Shown here piece by piece: positions 34,229 through 45,687 of a stretch of 64,000 bases of DNA. Numbering within the stretch: the first letter of the stretch is position 1; every line of letters begins with the position of its first letter. Origin of the DNA: Thermothelomyces thermophilus ATCC 42464 (Eukaryota > Ascomycota > Sordariomycetes > Sordariales > Chaetomiaceae); NCBI RefSeq assembly GCF_000226095.1, contig NC_016472.1, positions 9,114,001 to 9,178,000 on the forward strand, in the 5' to 3' direction. Both the position numbers and the translations under genes were made by a program. The notes beneath the pieces were generated by a model that had not been told where the DNA came from, did no database searches, and saw only the letters and a program-made list of their open reading frames with translations.

Positions 34229-34711
34229 ATGGCCGCAATTGGTTCCTTGATCTTCTGCACAGACTGCGGAAACCTCTTGCCCCCTTCCAAAGGCAGCGAA
34301 AAGAACATTCTTCATTGCGACTGCTGTGGAGCCGAGAACAGAGGTTCGTCCTTGACCGGGGGAGTTGAAGTACGGAAGAGAATGTCCAGGCTGACTCTCA
34401 GAAGATCAACCCTGGAAAACCGTGACAACGAGGACGAAGCCCTCTGATTTCCCCTCTGCACTACGACAGAAGCTCTCGATTGTCCAAACTGTGGAGAGGC
34501 ACAAGGTTCAAACAGAGCGTATTGACGCCAACACCGAGTGCCCCAAGTGCGGAAAGACCGGAGTGCGCTACTCTGAGGTGCAGCAAAGGAGCGCCGATGA
34601 AGGTTCAACCATCATTTACAACTGTGACTGCGGTGAAAGGTTCGGGGTATCACGCTCTCCTCTCTGGCTGCCTGCTAACTTGGGGTTTGTAGGTGGACTA
34701 TGAACAACTGA
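34229..34711 (+). CDS. rpa12: RNA polymerase I subunit Rpa12
   Basis: Three exons, 34229-34343, 34402-34639 and 34693-34711, 123 residues. It has the N-terminal zinc ribbon (SLIFCTDCGNLLPP and LHCDCCGAE), the linker TTRTKPSDFPSALRQKLS and the C-terminal TFIIS-like zinc ribbon (CPKCGKTGVRYSEVQQRSAD, then EGSTIIYNCDCGERW). The acidic Asp-Glu pair in RSADEGST is the family's catalytic hairpin that aids RNA cleavage by polymerase I. The size equals the usual 120-125 residues. The last exon supplies only the end WTMNN; reading through intron 2 would lose the final Trp, so the spliced form is clearly right. It ends tail to tail with the hydroxylase gene, 132 bases apart. Confidence 0.96.
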
Positions 34712-34843
34712 GCCCGCTGCCTGATGAAGAACGATATACGAATTCGAACCCCGCAATCTATATACCCACCTTCTGTGCTGTCAGGATGGTTTAACTACCC
34801 TTTTGGAAAGCAAAACCCCAAACGCCGAAAACAACCTCCCAGT

Positions 34844-35931
34844 TTAAGCAGTAGTCTTGACCTCCGGGATCAGCGCATATTCCGTCTCGTTGCTCTTCTC
34901 GTATTCGGCCATATCCAAAGCCACGATGACGCTCTCACGAACGACAGCCTCCTTGTCGTGCAAGAATTTCCTGAGCGTCTCCTCGACGCCTTCCTCATCT
35001 CCGAGACTGCCGAGGGCTTCGGCGGCTTCGTGCCGCACCATGCTCGCCTCCTCCGTGTTGCTCAGGGCCGCGGTAAGGGCAGGGATGGAGGCCGGGTGCG
35101 CGAGTTGACCGAAAACGAAGGCAATCTCGTGGCGGAAGAGGGCGGACGAGTCGCTGAGACCCTTGGCTAGGGCATGAATTGCGGGGACGGCGGTGGGCAG
35201 ATCCGGCGGCGACGCCAAGTCGCGCAGCGCAAACATGGCTCGGTACCTCTTGAACAGCGGCAGGCTTGTGTCCATGAGCGTCTTGCCCAGCTCCTCGACC
35301 GTCGGCTCCTCCTGGCCTTGGGGCATCGGCGGCGCGGGATCAACCGAGGCAAAATCGCTAGATAGCAAACGTGCAATGTCAATCACTTAGAGCTCTCTGA
35401 AGAAGAGATTGAAAAAAAAATTAAGAAAACATACCTTGCCCTCAGCTTCTCCGCCTTCCTCCCCTCCCCGTTAGCCCACTCGATCCGCTCGACGGCGATT
35501 TCGCACGTCTCGGTGACGACCACCTCCTCGCCCTCGCGGTCGCGGAACCTCTTGAGCACCTTCAGGCTCGCCACGTCGCCCAGCGCGCCCAGCGCCTCGG
35601 CCGCCTCGTGGCGGCACATGGCGTCCTCGGAGACGTTCTCCAGCACGGCCGTCAGGTATGGGATGGCCGCGTTGTTGCCCGTCTGCCCCAGGCAGTAGGC
35701 CAGCTCGTGCTTGAGCAAGGCCGAGGGCGACGAGAAGCCGGCCGCGATGGCGTCGATGGCGGCGAGCGACTCGGCGGACGTGGGCGGGTGCTGGGCCGCG
35801 ACGTGCTTAAGCGAGAAGAGCGCGCGGAAACGGACAGGTAACGGGGTCGACTCGGCCGTGAGCGACTCCCGGAGGGCCGCGATCGTCGCCAGCGTCTTGC
35901 TCGACTCAGGGTCGGGTGTCGGGACGGTCAT
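34844..35931 (-). CDS. lia1: Deoxyhypusine hydroxylase (HEAT-repeat di-iron enzyme)
   Basis: Two exons, 35931-35435 and 35357-34844, 336 residues, the normal family length. The protein is two halves of HEAT-like repeats. Each half carries a pair of His-Glu metal-binding motifs: [11 protein letters not shown] and [10 protein letters not shown] in the first, [11 protein letters not shown] and [17 protein letters not shown] in the second. These four HE motifs hold the di-iron centre that hydroxylates deoxyhypusine on eIF5A, completing hypusine. The exon join reads [13 protein letters not shown], as in homologues. The start ATG is the first in frame after a TTTTC repeat in the leader. The gene is on the same strand as the asteroid-like gene upstream of it. 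Confidence 0.96.
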
Positions 35932-36426
35932 TTTTTCTTTTCTTTTCTTTTCTTTTCTTTTCTTTTCTTTTCTTTTCCTTTTTTCCTTTTTTTTTTTTGC
36001 GCCTCTGGCCGAAGAGGTCAGCAGTTGAACGTTTGTCTTGGTTTCGGTGTCTGGTTTGAAGTGATGCTGGCTGCCAGTGTTGAGGGATTCGAGTTCGCAG
36101 TAGTCAGAGACGGGACGGGAACCCTTTGGCTGGAGACCCGTGGCTGTGGTCTGACCGACATGGTGCACACCGCGGGGCTGTCCAAAATTTGGAGGGGTTT
36201 CAACGGCCTGATAACGATAAGCGACAGGGGGGGAGGGGAGGGCGCTTGAGAGAGAGCATACCCTAACCCGCTTAGTGTCCACTCTACAACCGAAGAGAGG
36301 AACAAATCGTGGAGGAGAATCAGTGTATCGCCGGGGAGAAAGGCACTAGAAGACGAGAATGAAGTTTGTCCTCGACGTAATGATACTCTAATTCCGCCTT
36401 CATTGACTGTAATCTATAGATGTTCC
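35932..36426. other. Intergenic region with TTTTC microsatellite in lia1 leader
   Basis: From 35932 to about 35998 the plus strand is a TTTTC-type pyrimidine repeat with long T runs, so the lia1 transcript would have a purine-rich (GAAAA) leader right before its ATG. The rest up to 36426 holds the promoter of lia1 and the 3' end of the asteroid-like gene. No other gene is seen. Confidence 0.6.
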
Positions 36427-38281
36427 CTAGTCTCCAACCCCTGCGAGAAGGTCAAAAGGATTACCTGAACGGGGTTTGGTGGTCCCTCCGGGCGGCGCTC
36501 TGCGTTTCCTCTTTTTAGACTTGTTGTCATTTTGTGGCTCTTGAACTGACCTAATGAGGAGCATAGCGTCACCATAGTCTGCACAAAGGGTCTGAAGAGA
36601 CGAGAGAGCTCCTCCTTCTCGAAGCTCCAATAACGTCTGCGCAAAAGTCCTGGCGGAAGGAAAATCGGGCAATGACGGGAGACGGGCCAAGTATCTTACG
36701 AGTTTCGACAATGGTGTTGATAGGGTCCCGGTGTGGTGTGCGGCGAATTTGAGTACTTGGAAGAGCATCCGGAGTGAGTAGTAGGTTGCTTGGGTCTGTG
36801 CAAGAAGATGAAGGAATTCCCAAGAGCACGGGTCTATCTCCCCGCTCGCTGCTTGCCGGAGAACCCCAAGGCTGAGGGGAGAACCTCTTCCACGGTCGAT
36901 GGTCATGGCGATGTCCTCATATATGGCTAGAGTCACCCATATAAGATTGGGGTCGCTCAAGCCCGCCTCAATCTCGTACAGGCGTGCTAGCAGTGCATCT
37001 CCGAGCCCGTCAATCTCGGTGAGTTTTGGGACGGCTAGGTTCGTCCCAGATGACATGGACTGCAGTCTTCGCATCTCAGACATTGAGATTACGTCGCTAC
37101 CGCGGAGGGACTGCAAGACTGCGTATGCCAGCTGTCTTGTGGCCTTGCTTGCCTCCCACGCGCTTGTCCGAGCAGGACAGTCGAGAAGAAACGGCAGAAA
37201 CATCTCGAGCGCATCGTCATCATCTCTTTTAGAGATCGTTTTGTTCCCTGGACTGGTCGTTGCAATGCCCTTTGTTTTCAATGAACGAAGGACAATCTCA
37301 GATATTCGTGGGTCAAGAAGCAGGACATGGTCGGCCTCGAGCTTCGACGCCACCTCCGGCGAGAGATATAGGTCGACAAAGTCGGAGTACTCATCTTCTG
37401 TCGCCGAAGTCGCCTGGCCCGCTTTACACCTCTCAACTGCCTGCTGTAACGTGAGGTGGGGATCCCTGCTGACCTCGAAAGCGAGAGAACGGAGTCCTGC
37501 CTCTGGTTTGAGGGACAATCTTTTGCAAATATGTACGGGTATGTACTGTGGTGCCCAAAGTCTCTGAGTCTCCTCATCGGCAGCAATATCAGCGAGGAAA
37601 ACGACGCCGCCGGTCTGCCCGAGGTCGTAGACCAACAGGTCAGAGTCGGACGTCAGGACCAGCCCGCCATGTTGCCGGACATGCCGGGCGCAGAAACCGT
37701 CTGCCTCCCCCGGAACCAGTTTCACCAGGTGCCCAAACTCTGGCGAGCTTCTCAATGCGTCAATGATGGCCGGGACGAGGAAGGGAGGGGCAGGAGGCTG
37801 CGCTTTCCTCTCCGCGGGCCAAGCACTGGGAAACAGGTCAACGTCAGCGTCGCCCGCCGCGTGACGAGAGCTGGTTCCCGGAACTCCTGCCGGGTATGCC
37901 GAGTGGTATTTTATCAAATCTCGGGACGACTTGATCAGGCGCTGAATCCGTTCTGGACGCTTTGAAGCCGGAAGAAAACTGTCAAAATAGATAGCCGAGC
38001 TTGTTGCGGAAACTGTTAGTCTCAAAACACGTCGGTGTGCAAGGAATCTGGCTGTACACTAAAAGACCACATGACTGGATTCTCTTCAGCCACGCGATGG
38101 CGGTCCTGCCCAGGAGCTCGTAGGACGGCTGCTCCAAGGGACTAGTCTTGCGGGCTGTCCTTGTGCAAAGTCCGAGAACGTGGTATGCAAGCGCTGGCCC
38201 GTCCAGGACTACATTTGATGGGTCGAGGATAGCCCTCTCGGCGTAGGGCTCTAGATGCCTCCGGAGTTGGGGGATACCCAT
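36427..38281 (-). CDS. Asteroid-like protein of the XPG/FEN1 nuclease superfamily
   Basis: Two exons, 38281-38058 and 37999-36427, 598 residues. The start MGIPQLRRHLEPYAERAIL and VVLDGPALAYHV resemble the XPG N-terminal fold, and VPGEADGFCARHV followed by GGLVLTSDSDLLVYDLG matches the XPG-I region of asteroid-type proteins, keeping acidic residues of the FEN1 metal site (EAD, DSD). The C-terminal half is alpha-helical and unlike FEN1; it ends in a basic KSKKRKRR patch, a likely nuclear signal. Whether it cuts DNA or RNA is not shown; several asteroid members are thought to lack full catalytic sets. The N-terminal LDGPALAYHV keeps one Asp where FEN1 has one. The intron acceptor is placed at AAG because only this preserves phase and gives VSAIYFDSFLP. 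Confidence 0.8.
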
Positions 38282-39953
38282 TGTTGGGTTCAATCGGCCA
38301 AGGGACTTTCAGATCGATGTAATCCGTACTCCGTAAACGACCGAAATCACCGTGCGCCATTCATGAAATACCGATTAAATGAGAGGTGATGTAACAAAAC
38401 TGTTGGGTAACGTAATGTAATAATGTTACAGGTGTCTGTTACGAATGCTCAAGACGGAAGGTACGAGGGTACCTTGATCCTCGCGCAAACTCCACCATTG
38501 ACATTCCGTACCTCAAGCATGCTTCATTCTGTTGCCTAGAAGAAGGGAAGTCGCCATTGTGTGATCCCTCCCCGGCCTCTGCAGTTAACGAGCATTAACA
38601 GCGCCGCGGACGGCAACCACTCACTTTCAGTTCCTCGACCCCAAAAGCTGGTCAGACCCAAGTGTAAATATGGCGTATTCGAGGTTTAGCAACTGAGCGC
38701 TCATTTGCACTGCGTGTCTCTGTCCACACGATGTCTAGCTGAAAATTTGACAGTTTGCCCTTGTTGACAGGCCGAGGAGGACACCTTCTAAACCACAACA
38801 GAGTTAGGTAGCTCGGATGCCACGGCTATCGCGACCACTTATCATGCCGGGCAAGGGCAATAAGAAGCCCGGTCAGAAATGAGGTACGGATTGAGCAGTC
38901 CACAGACACGAAGATCATTCCCAAGGAACGCTGAGAAGGTGATAGGTATAAGGAGAAGATGGATCCCTTGAAGTCCGTCGTAGGCGGCGTTCTCGTATCA
39001 CCACCGTCACTGGTCGCCGTCGTTCAGTGTCCCTCAGCCCGCCGACGATTGCTGAGTTGACAAGCAAACACTTTGCCTCCGCCGGCGGCCGAAGAAGCGC
39101 CTGCATAAACGCTCTCAACGCCCGCACAAGGTTCCAGAGCCCTCCTCCGGCAAGCTTCACAACACGTATGAAGGCACAGGATTGTACTGCTTGATAACCG
39201 TTCGAGGTCCATACTTCAAGGTAAGGCCACTAAGGCTGACGCTGAATGATTACCCACCTGATCTTCAGGCAGGTGTGCAAAGGATTGGCCAGGATGTATC
39301 CGTCCATGGGTGCCCGGCATCTTGAACTACAGGCAGAGTACGTGATGCAACACACTGGCACTGGAAATTGTATGTTCGTGCCGAGCTGTAGTGTACGTAC
39401 GTACATACATACATACCTACACTACTCTTTTGGATGTAAGGTAGTACGGATTACCTAGGCAGGTATGTAGTGTAAGCGCAGATTTCGCATCCTTCCAAGG
39501 TGTCGTCTCTTACCAGGTCCGTACCCTTTGCCTCCACCCCTCCAATGCTTTCTTCGCGAGCGCCACAGGCGACTCTTCTAGACCGCCTTCCAGTCCACAA
39601 ACCGCCCCGTTCCCCAACCTTCTCAGCTCCCTATTTCCCAATTGCATCCAATATTGTTTCAAAAGGATTGATCTCAACACTACACAGTAAGGTTGCTTCT
39701 TCCCAATTCCCCTACTCGCACCAATCCACTAAAAGGCGAGGTATTGCCTTGAAGTACTGTACATACACAGTAATTACATACCCTCCCTATGTACGCAGTA
39801 CCGACCCCACCCAAGTCTGGCAGCGGGTCCTTCCGCCTTCCGAGCTGAAAACCTGCGCGGCCCACTACAACCGCTTTTACATAGTTAATCGAGGGGTTAG
39901 CCGAAAATTTCCCAAATTTCTTCTCGCAACCTCCCCCGAGCACCGCCGACACG
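38282..39953. other. Intergenic region with an unexplained Arg/Ser-rich open frame
   Basis: No gene is firmly supported. The recurrent words are dense (ATGTAATCCGTACTCCGTAA at 38316, GTACGTACGTACATACATAC near 39393, TACGGATTAC near 39445). A plus-strand frame from 38952 to 39194 is open for 80 codons without an early ATG, is rich in Arg and Ser near its start, and could be an exon, but no partner exons were found. The right end holds the promoter and leader of the PRPP synthetase gene. Confidence 0.4.
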
Positions 39954-41547
39954 ATGCGAGGCACGTTGATTTTTGCGGGCAGCTCCTGCCCGGAGCTCAC
40001 CGACAAGATATGCCATAACCTGGGCATGGCGCGGGCCGACGCCGAGCTCAGCCAATTCTCCAATGGCGAGACGAGCGTGCGCATCCTCACCAGCGTCCGG
40101 GAGAAGGACGTGTTCGTCGTGCAGTCAGGCAGCCCCAAGATCAATGACACCATCATGGAGCTGCTCATCATGATCTCGGCCTGCAAGGGCGGCTCCGCCA
40201 ACAAGATCACTGGTACGTGGCAATCGACGCCTCCCGCTGCGGACGAGACCCGAGTGGCTGCTCAGAGGTTGACCGAGGCCATCAGCCGTGCTGCCCTACT
40301 TTCCCTACAGCCGTCAGTCAAAGAAGAAGTCCCATAGGGGGGCCATCACGGCCAGGATGCTGGCGAATCTGCTCGGTGTCGCGGGCGTCAAGCACGTCAT
40401 CACGGTCGATCTGCACGCCTCTCAGATGCAAGGCTTCTTCAGGTGCCCAGTGGACAACCTGCACGCCGAGCCTCTGATCGCCCGCTGGATCCGGCGCAAC
40501 GTGCCCAGATGGCAGGAGGCAGTGGTGGTGTCCAAGAACGCGGGCGGCACCAAGCGGGTCACCTCGCTCGCCGACGCCCTCAAGCTCAACTTTGGCATGG
40601 TGACCACAGATAAGAAGAGGGGGCCGAACCAGAGCCTGTCGGCCAGCATGATCTCGTACCCTCTCGTAGGACTTGACCGGCAGCCCGGGCTCGACACCGC
40701 CGGCGACCAGGTGCGTACCAACTCGTCGGAGCCCGAGAATGAGGCCTCCGCTACAGACAGTGGTCGATCGCAAGATTCCCGCACCGCCGCGGATGCTCAA
40801 GGATCGCCGCGCATGCGTGCTAATGGCGTGCATTCACGGAACTCTGCCAGCCGCAGATCGGCTCCGGTGCGCTCGCAGACCACACTGTCCCAGTCGTCGG
40901 TCATCGACGAGCTCGATGAGGACGCCGAGGCAGACGGACTGGAGTACAACGACCAGCGAGCCCACGAGGTGACGCACGGTCGGCTGGTGCAGGGCCACAT
41001 TGTCCCGGATGACTTCCCTTCCCCGGCCGGGTCGGTGGCCGATACGAACGTGCCGGACGACGATCCGATGGCAATGTCTCACGCTTCGTCGTTCTTTGCA
41101 CCCCAGCCCCATGCCCTGGGCGGCTCGGGAGACGCCGGCGCGAGCTCGGACGAGGAGGACGACATACTCAAGGACCCCAAGGTCGAGCGCACGATAACGC
41201 TCGTGGGCGATGTCAAGGACCGGCCCGTCCTCATTATCGATGACATGATCGATAAGCCCGGGTCGTGGATCGCAGCCGCTGAAACGGTGGTTAAGCGCGG
41301 CCGCGCCAACAAGGTTTACTGCATCGCCACTCATGGCGTCTTTGGAGGAGATTGTTTGGAGCAGATGCAAGCATGCGACTGCATCGACGCCATCGTCGTG
41401 ACCAACAGCTATCCAATCCCGGAGCACAAGGCACGCAACGCGAGCAAGCTGGTGGTTCTAGACCTGTCCTTCCTCTTGGCCGAGGCGATACGGCGGAATC
41501 ATTACGGCGAGTCGATGTCGCCGCTGTTCCAGCACCTCATGGATTGA
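39954..41547 (+). CDS. prs5: Ribose-phosphate pyrophosphokinase, Prs5/Prs1 type with large insertion
   Basis: Two exons, 39954-40212 and 40286-41547, 506 residues. The N-terminal fold starts MRGTLIFAGSSCPELTD, with FSNGETSVRI and DVFVVQSG. The PRPP synthetase signature VDLHASQMQGFF and the loop VVSKNAGGTKR are intact. After DKKRGPNQS a hydrophilic insertion of about 170 residues (roughly 216-385) interrupts the chain before TLVGDVKDRPVLIIDDMIDK. Such insertions in this place mark the fungal Prs1/Prs5 subunits, which work in heteromeric complexes and in yeast link PRPP supply to cell integrity. The PRPP-binding loop reads IDDMIDKPGSW instead of the usual VDDMxDTxGT, so this subunit may be weakly active or regulatory. 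The product PRPP feeds purine, pyrimidine, His, Trp and NAD synthesis. Confidence 0.92.
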
Positions 41548-42534
41548 TCATGGCAGGTTATCTCTCCTTTCGTTTTCCGCTTCTCGTCTAAATGGCTCTC
41601 TCAGATGCCACACAGAGCCTATTTCTTATTTTCCGTCTCTGGGTGTTGGGCGGCGTCTGGTTACCAGCGTTGGCGTTTGGTGAACTCGGCTGTGGCATTC
41701 CTCTTTTGGCATTGCACAGGGAGGCATGAAGGGATGGCATGAGCAGTCAGGTACCGAATGGACGGTCACAGTCAGGATGGGTGTGGCCCAGTTGTCAGTG
41801 ACTCCCCCCCAAAACATTTTCGAGCGGGCTCCGCGCCTCTGCAAGCCCAACGCTTTCATTCACCCCAACGATGCTGTCACTTACGACGGCAGGAGCATTG
41901 TCCAACCCAGGGCATGTCTCTTAACGGAACGTTGGCAGAACACCTGTCCTTCGGGACTATCCGAGATAGAAGGCCTTTTGCCCGACTCTCCGGAGTTGCT
42001 TCCGCAAGGTTGATGGGCAGGGGGCAAGAGAACTCCTCGGTACATACACTCAAGGGAGCATTGAGATTGAATTGATACCCCGGTATGCTCTAGCTACGAA
42101 TCACGAGTCGAGCATGGCTCGGAGTCCATCTGCAATGCTTGTAGAATATCATCTACGGATTGATTGTATGCTGTGCTAGTGTATGCAATTGCTCTCCCGT
42201 ATCGGCGGATGTACGTCCCTATTATATACTTTAGACATATTCCATACGTACCTCACCTACTTCGTTCGATGCTTCGATCATGTGCTGGGCACAAGAACCT
42301 GACAACACTGAAGGTCAGTAGAGATCCGTATAGAAACAAGAGGACCGCAGCGGTTGCAACTCTTGGCGCAAGCCCCGCTTTGTTCTCATGCCGCGCGTTG
42401 CCAATCATCTGAGCAGTTCAACCTGAGCCGTCCCGATTTTCTCTCGGGGGGGCTGGGGTGCTTCGTTTCTTTCTGCCTGTTCTAACCCTTTTCAACACGG
42501 TTTCAACCTCCCGACATCGCCATCGACTTAGACC
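41548..42534. other. Intergenic region between prs5 and Cys/His-rich protein gene
   Basis: I see no gene. The region carries the prs5 3' end and a promoter for the next gene, with a pyrimidine-rich stretch (TTTCTCTCGGGGGGGCTG) near 42450. Confidence 0.4.
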
Positions 42535-43730
42535 ATGTCTTGGCTGACCGTCGAGGCTCCAAATCTCCACCAAGAAGCACCGCCGTCTCAATCCCCTACA
42601 CGGAAAGACTTCATGGAGAATGGGGACATGGAGACTGATGGCATGCGAGAGCAGTCGTCTCCCAAACGGAGGAGGATCGAGGCCTCACGGTCCGTGCATG
42701 CAGAGCCTAGTCATAACGGGCATCAGGATCACGAGAGCGTAGATCAACGGCAAGCCGTGAACGGAAATGGCGGTGGCCAAGTACCCGGCGAAGAAGCCGT
42801 GCAGGAGCCAGAGGGATCCGGCGACGACAGGGTGCCGTTCTTCAAGGCCGCCTTCGCTGACCCGGATGACAAGGGCGAGAACGACTGCTTCTTCGAATCG
42901 TGCATCACCAGGGCCGGCGGGACTCAGGATCTCTTGTAGGTCGCCGTTTCGCCAGCCCGCCCGAGCCCCGACAGTTCAGGACTGACTGACGAGGCGTGGA
43001 GGAAACACTTCCGGGACAAGCACGGTCTCATCCGCAGCGACCAGGGCAGGCACGAAGGCGGCAGGCGGAAGTTGCCCAAGTACCTCACCCTCTGCCCGAC
43101 CGACTGGCCCTTCACCCACAACTACAGCTCGTCCTGCAAGTCGTGCGGCGATGTCGGCGGTCTGTTCAACGTCCTCGGCCAACGCGAGCACGAGAGCCCC
43201 GCCATCTGCTCCTTCTGCTGGACCTACCTCCCAACCCGCCACGACCTAGTCAGGCACATCTACCAGAGGCCCTGCAGGAGTAACGAGATGTTCTCGGGGA
43301 AGCTCGCCCTCATCCGGCATCTATATGCCGAAACCATCCGCCTTCCGGGGGCGGACGCCATCTCGCGCGCGGCGGCGGAGCAGAGGGAGGCGCACGCCGA
43401 GCTGGAGCGCGCCGCGCGCTTCGAGAGGTGGCGGCTTGAGCAGCAGCTGCAGCAACAAACGCAGGAACAGCTGCGGCAGCTCCAAGCGTCGGGCGGCCAG
43501 TGCCAACCGCCGACGCCCCAAGCACCAGGGCACCTCCACCCGGTAGCCCACTTTCCTCCGGATGAGCACCCCTCTCCCAATCAACAGTCTCTCCCACCAG
43601 CCCAGCATCACAATCCCGCCACCGCCCAGCCTCCTGCGGCGAGCCCGCCGGCTCCGGTCCAAGCCCCAGCGCCGGACGGCAACCCCTCGTTCATAACCCA
43701 CGCTTCCACCATCACACCTACAACAACGAT

Positions 43731-43761
<31 letters not shown>

Positions 43762-44148
43762 CCACCACCACCACCACCACCACCACTAGCAGTAACAGGC
43801 GGGACGCCAATGTCGGTACCGGTATCAGGAACAGGATCCACGTTCCCGGGTCCAACGGCGGCGGCGGCAGCAGACCCTGCCTTGTCTTCTTCTTCCTCCG
43901 CCACCATCGCCGCCATGGCCCGCAGCATCGAGCGCCTCACGGCCGTCGTCAGCGACCTGGCGGCGGCCAACGCCCGGCTGATGCGGGACCTTTGGGCGCG
44001 CGACCGGCAGCTGGCCGCTCTCCGTGCCGAGGTTGAGAGGGGCGGGCACGGCGGCGGCGGCGGCGGCGGCGACGGAGCAGGTCCGACGAGTCCTGGCGGC
44101 GATGGCGATGGCGATGCCGATACTGATGCGGATGACGAGGTGGGATGA
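42535..44148 (+). CDS. Conserved-looking protein with Cys/His-rich core and low-complexity tail (unknown)
   Basis: Two exons, 42535-42935 and 42975-44148, about 524 residues. I do not recognise it. The N-terminus is disordered with a basic SPKRRRIEASR patch, a possible nuclear signal. The central part reads DLFSGLTDEAWRKHFRDKHG across the exon join, then CPTDWPFTHNYSSSCKSCGD and CSFCWTYLPTRHDLVRHIYQ, with Cys and His spaced as in zinc-binding folds. A Glu/Arg/Gln-rich helix (about 290-330) follows, then Pro, Ala and poly-Ala/poly-Pro stretches coded by GCA and CCA repeats, a predicted short coiled coil (RLMRDLWARDRQLAALRAEV) and a Gly/Asp tail. A nuclear role is a guess. The intron would be only 39 bases, shorter than usual, so its boundaries are approximate. 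Confidence 0.65.
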
Positions 44149-45687
44149 GGATGAGCGATGAGGATGGGGGGGTTAGTGAGGAGGGAACAAGGCTTTGGTA
44201 ACCAGGATTGTGGTTAGTGTGTTGGAATTCCTAAACTTGGTGGAAGCGACGTAGGCATTGCTGTGTTAACAACACCTTGAAGCTCATGACGAAGGGGTGT
44301 GTAGAGGGTGGAGGGTGTTTGCAGTCTGTTGTATATACATATAAAGTAAGCATACGAAGTGGCGCCAATGATACCTCTTCTTTTTTGTTCTATTGTCCGA
44401 TAACCCAGTATGAAGCGGGAAGAGATAGTCAAAGATGTATCGTAGATGATGGAATCATTTTCCTGGGGTCGACTCAGGGGTTTCCAGTTTTAGTTTATTG
44501 TTGGCCATCCGGTAAGTGTCTTGCAACAGGACTACCAGAGCTTGCGAGTTCGTTACCGAGCAGAGTTGCTCTGCTCCCGGCTTTCTGGCGAATTGATCAC
44601 GGTAGAAGAGGAGAATTTGTGAGAGGAAAAGCACTCGGGAAACGGGTGGGACCGGGAAAGGTTGACGACCGGGAAAGCATCGGCCAAGTGCGCAAAGAAG
44701 CTTTGGGAAGGAGTGGCCCACTTTGTAAAAGGAGGAGGGAAGAGAAGCGCTCGTTCTTCACTCTTCCTCCACGAGGAGCAGGTCGACACCCACCAAAATG
44801 TTCCAGCGGCTGATGCGTGGCTCAGAGACCACCAGTCAGACGGGAAGTATATATGTGTGTACAGCATAGAAGAGTGCTAGCATGACGGCTGGAAGCGAGA
44901 AACGGTCCCACAGGGAAAGCTAGAGGGCCTTTAAAGAACAAGAGACAAGAGGCCTTCTAAGCGCTGGCACAACCGCCTCTGACCAGAAATAAACCAGCGT
45001 TCCACCCTGATACTGCTCTGTAGGACACTAGTAAGGAGGTATAAATAGCGAAACGACAGAATTGATGAGAGATTCTCTTCCTTGCTGTGTGACCACATCC
45101 TTATTTTGGTCCAATTCCTGGGCGGAGATGTTTTTTTTTTTTCCCTTTCTTTCTTCTTGGGTCTATAACCTGGCTCTGCCTTCTCTTTGCTCTCCACCAC
45201 TACAGGACGTGAACGTATAAACCTTGCCTTTTTTTTTTCCGTGGATGTTGGCTTTGTATTGCCCTGAATGCGGATGAGATAGATTGTGATTTGAATTTCT
45301 ATAGTCCGACATCATACCGTCCACGCGCAACCTAAATTCTATGGCGTTATCTCAGAAAGGCTGTTCTAGGCCACAGGCTTGTCTTGTTCGTCAGTGCGGC
45401 GATGCCATGCGAAGAGTTGAACCCAATACTCTCATCGTCTTCAGCGACTACTGCCAACGCAAATAACGCTGATACCATGGAACAGCTACAAGATTCCTAG
45501 CCATACAAAAATTAATAATACCTTAGCCTTCGCTTGTATAGGTAGTTTCAAGAACAGTCGACTCCCGAATCCAACATCCGACGGACGCCTTTACATCGGC
45601 CATCATCGTCCTCCCAGCCCCAGGCCGGCCTTCCCATTCGATATTGCTCTGCTCATCCTCTGCTAATTACTCTCTCCCCTGGAAGAA
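44149..45687. other. Intergenic region, convergent 3' ends
   Basis: No gene is supported. It lies between two genes that converge, so it should hold only their 3' ends, yet is 1.5 kb long. There are short T runs near 45130 and 45230 and no recognisable element. Confidence 0.4.
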
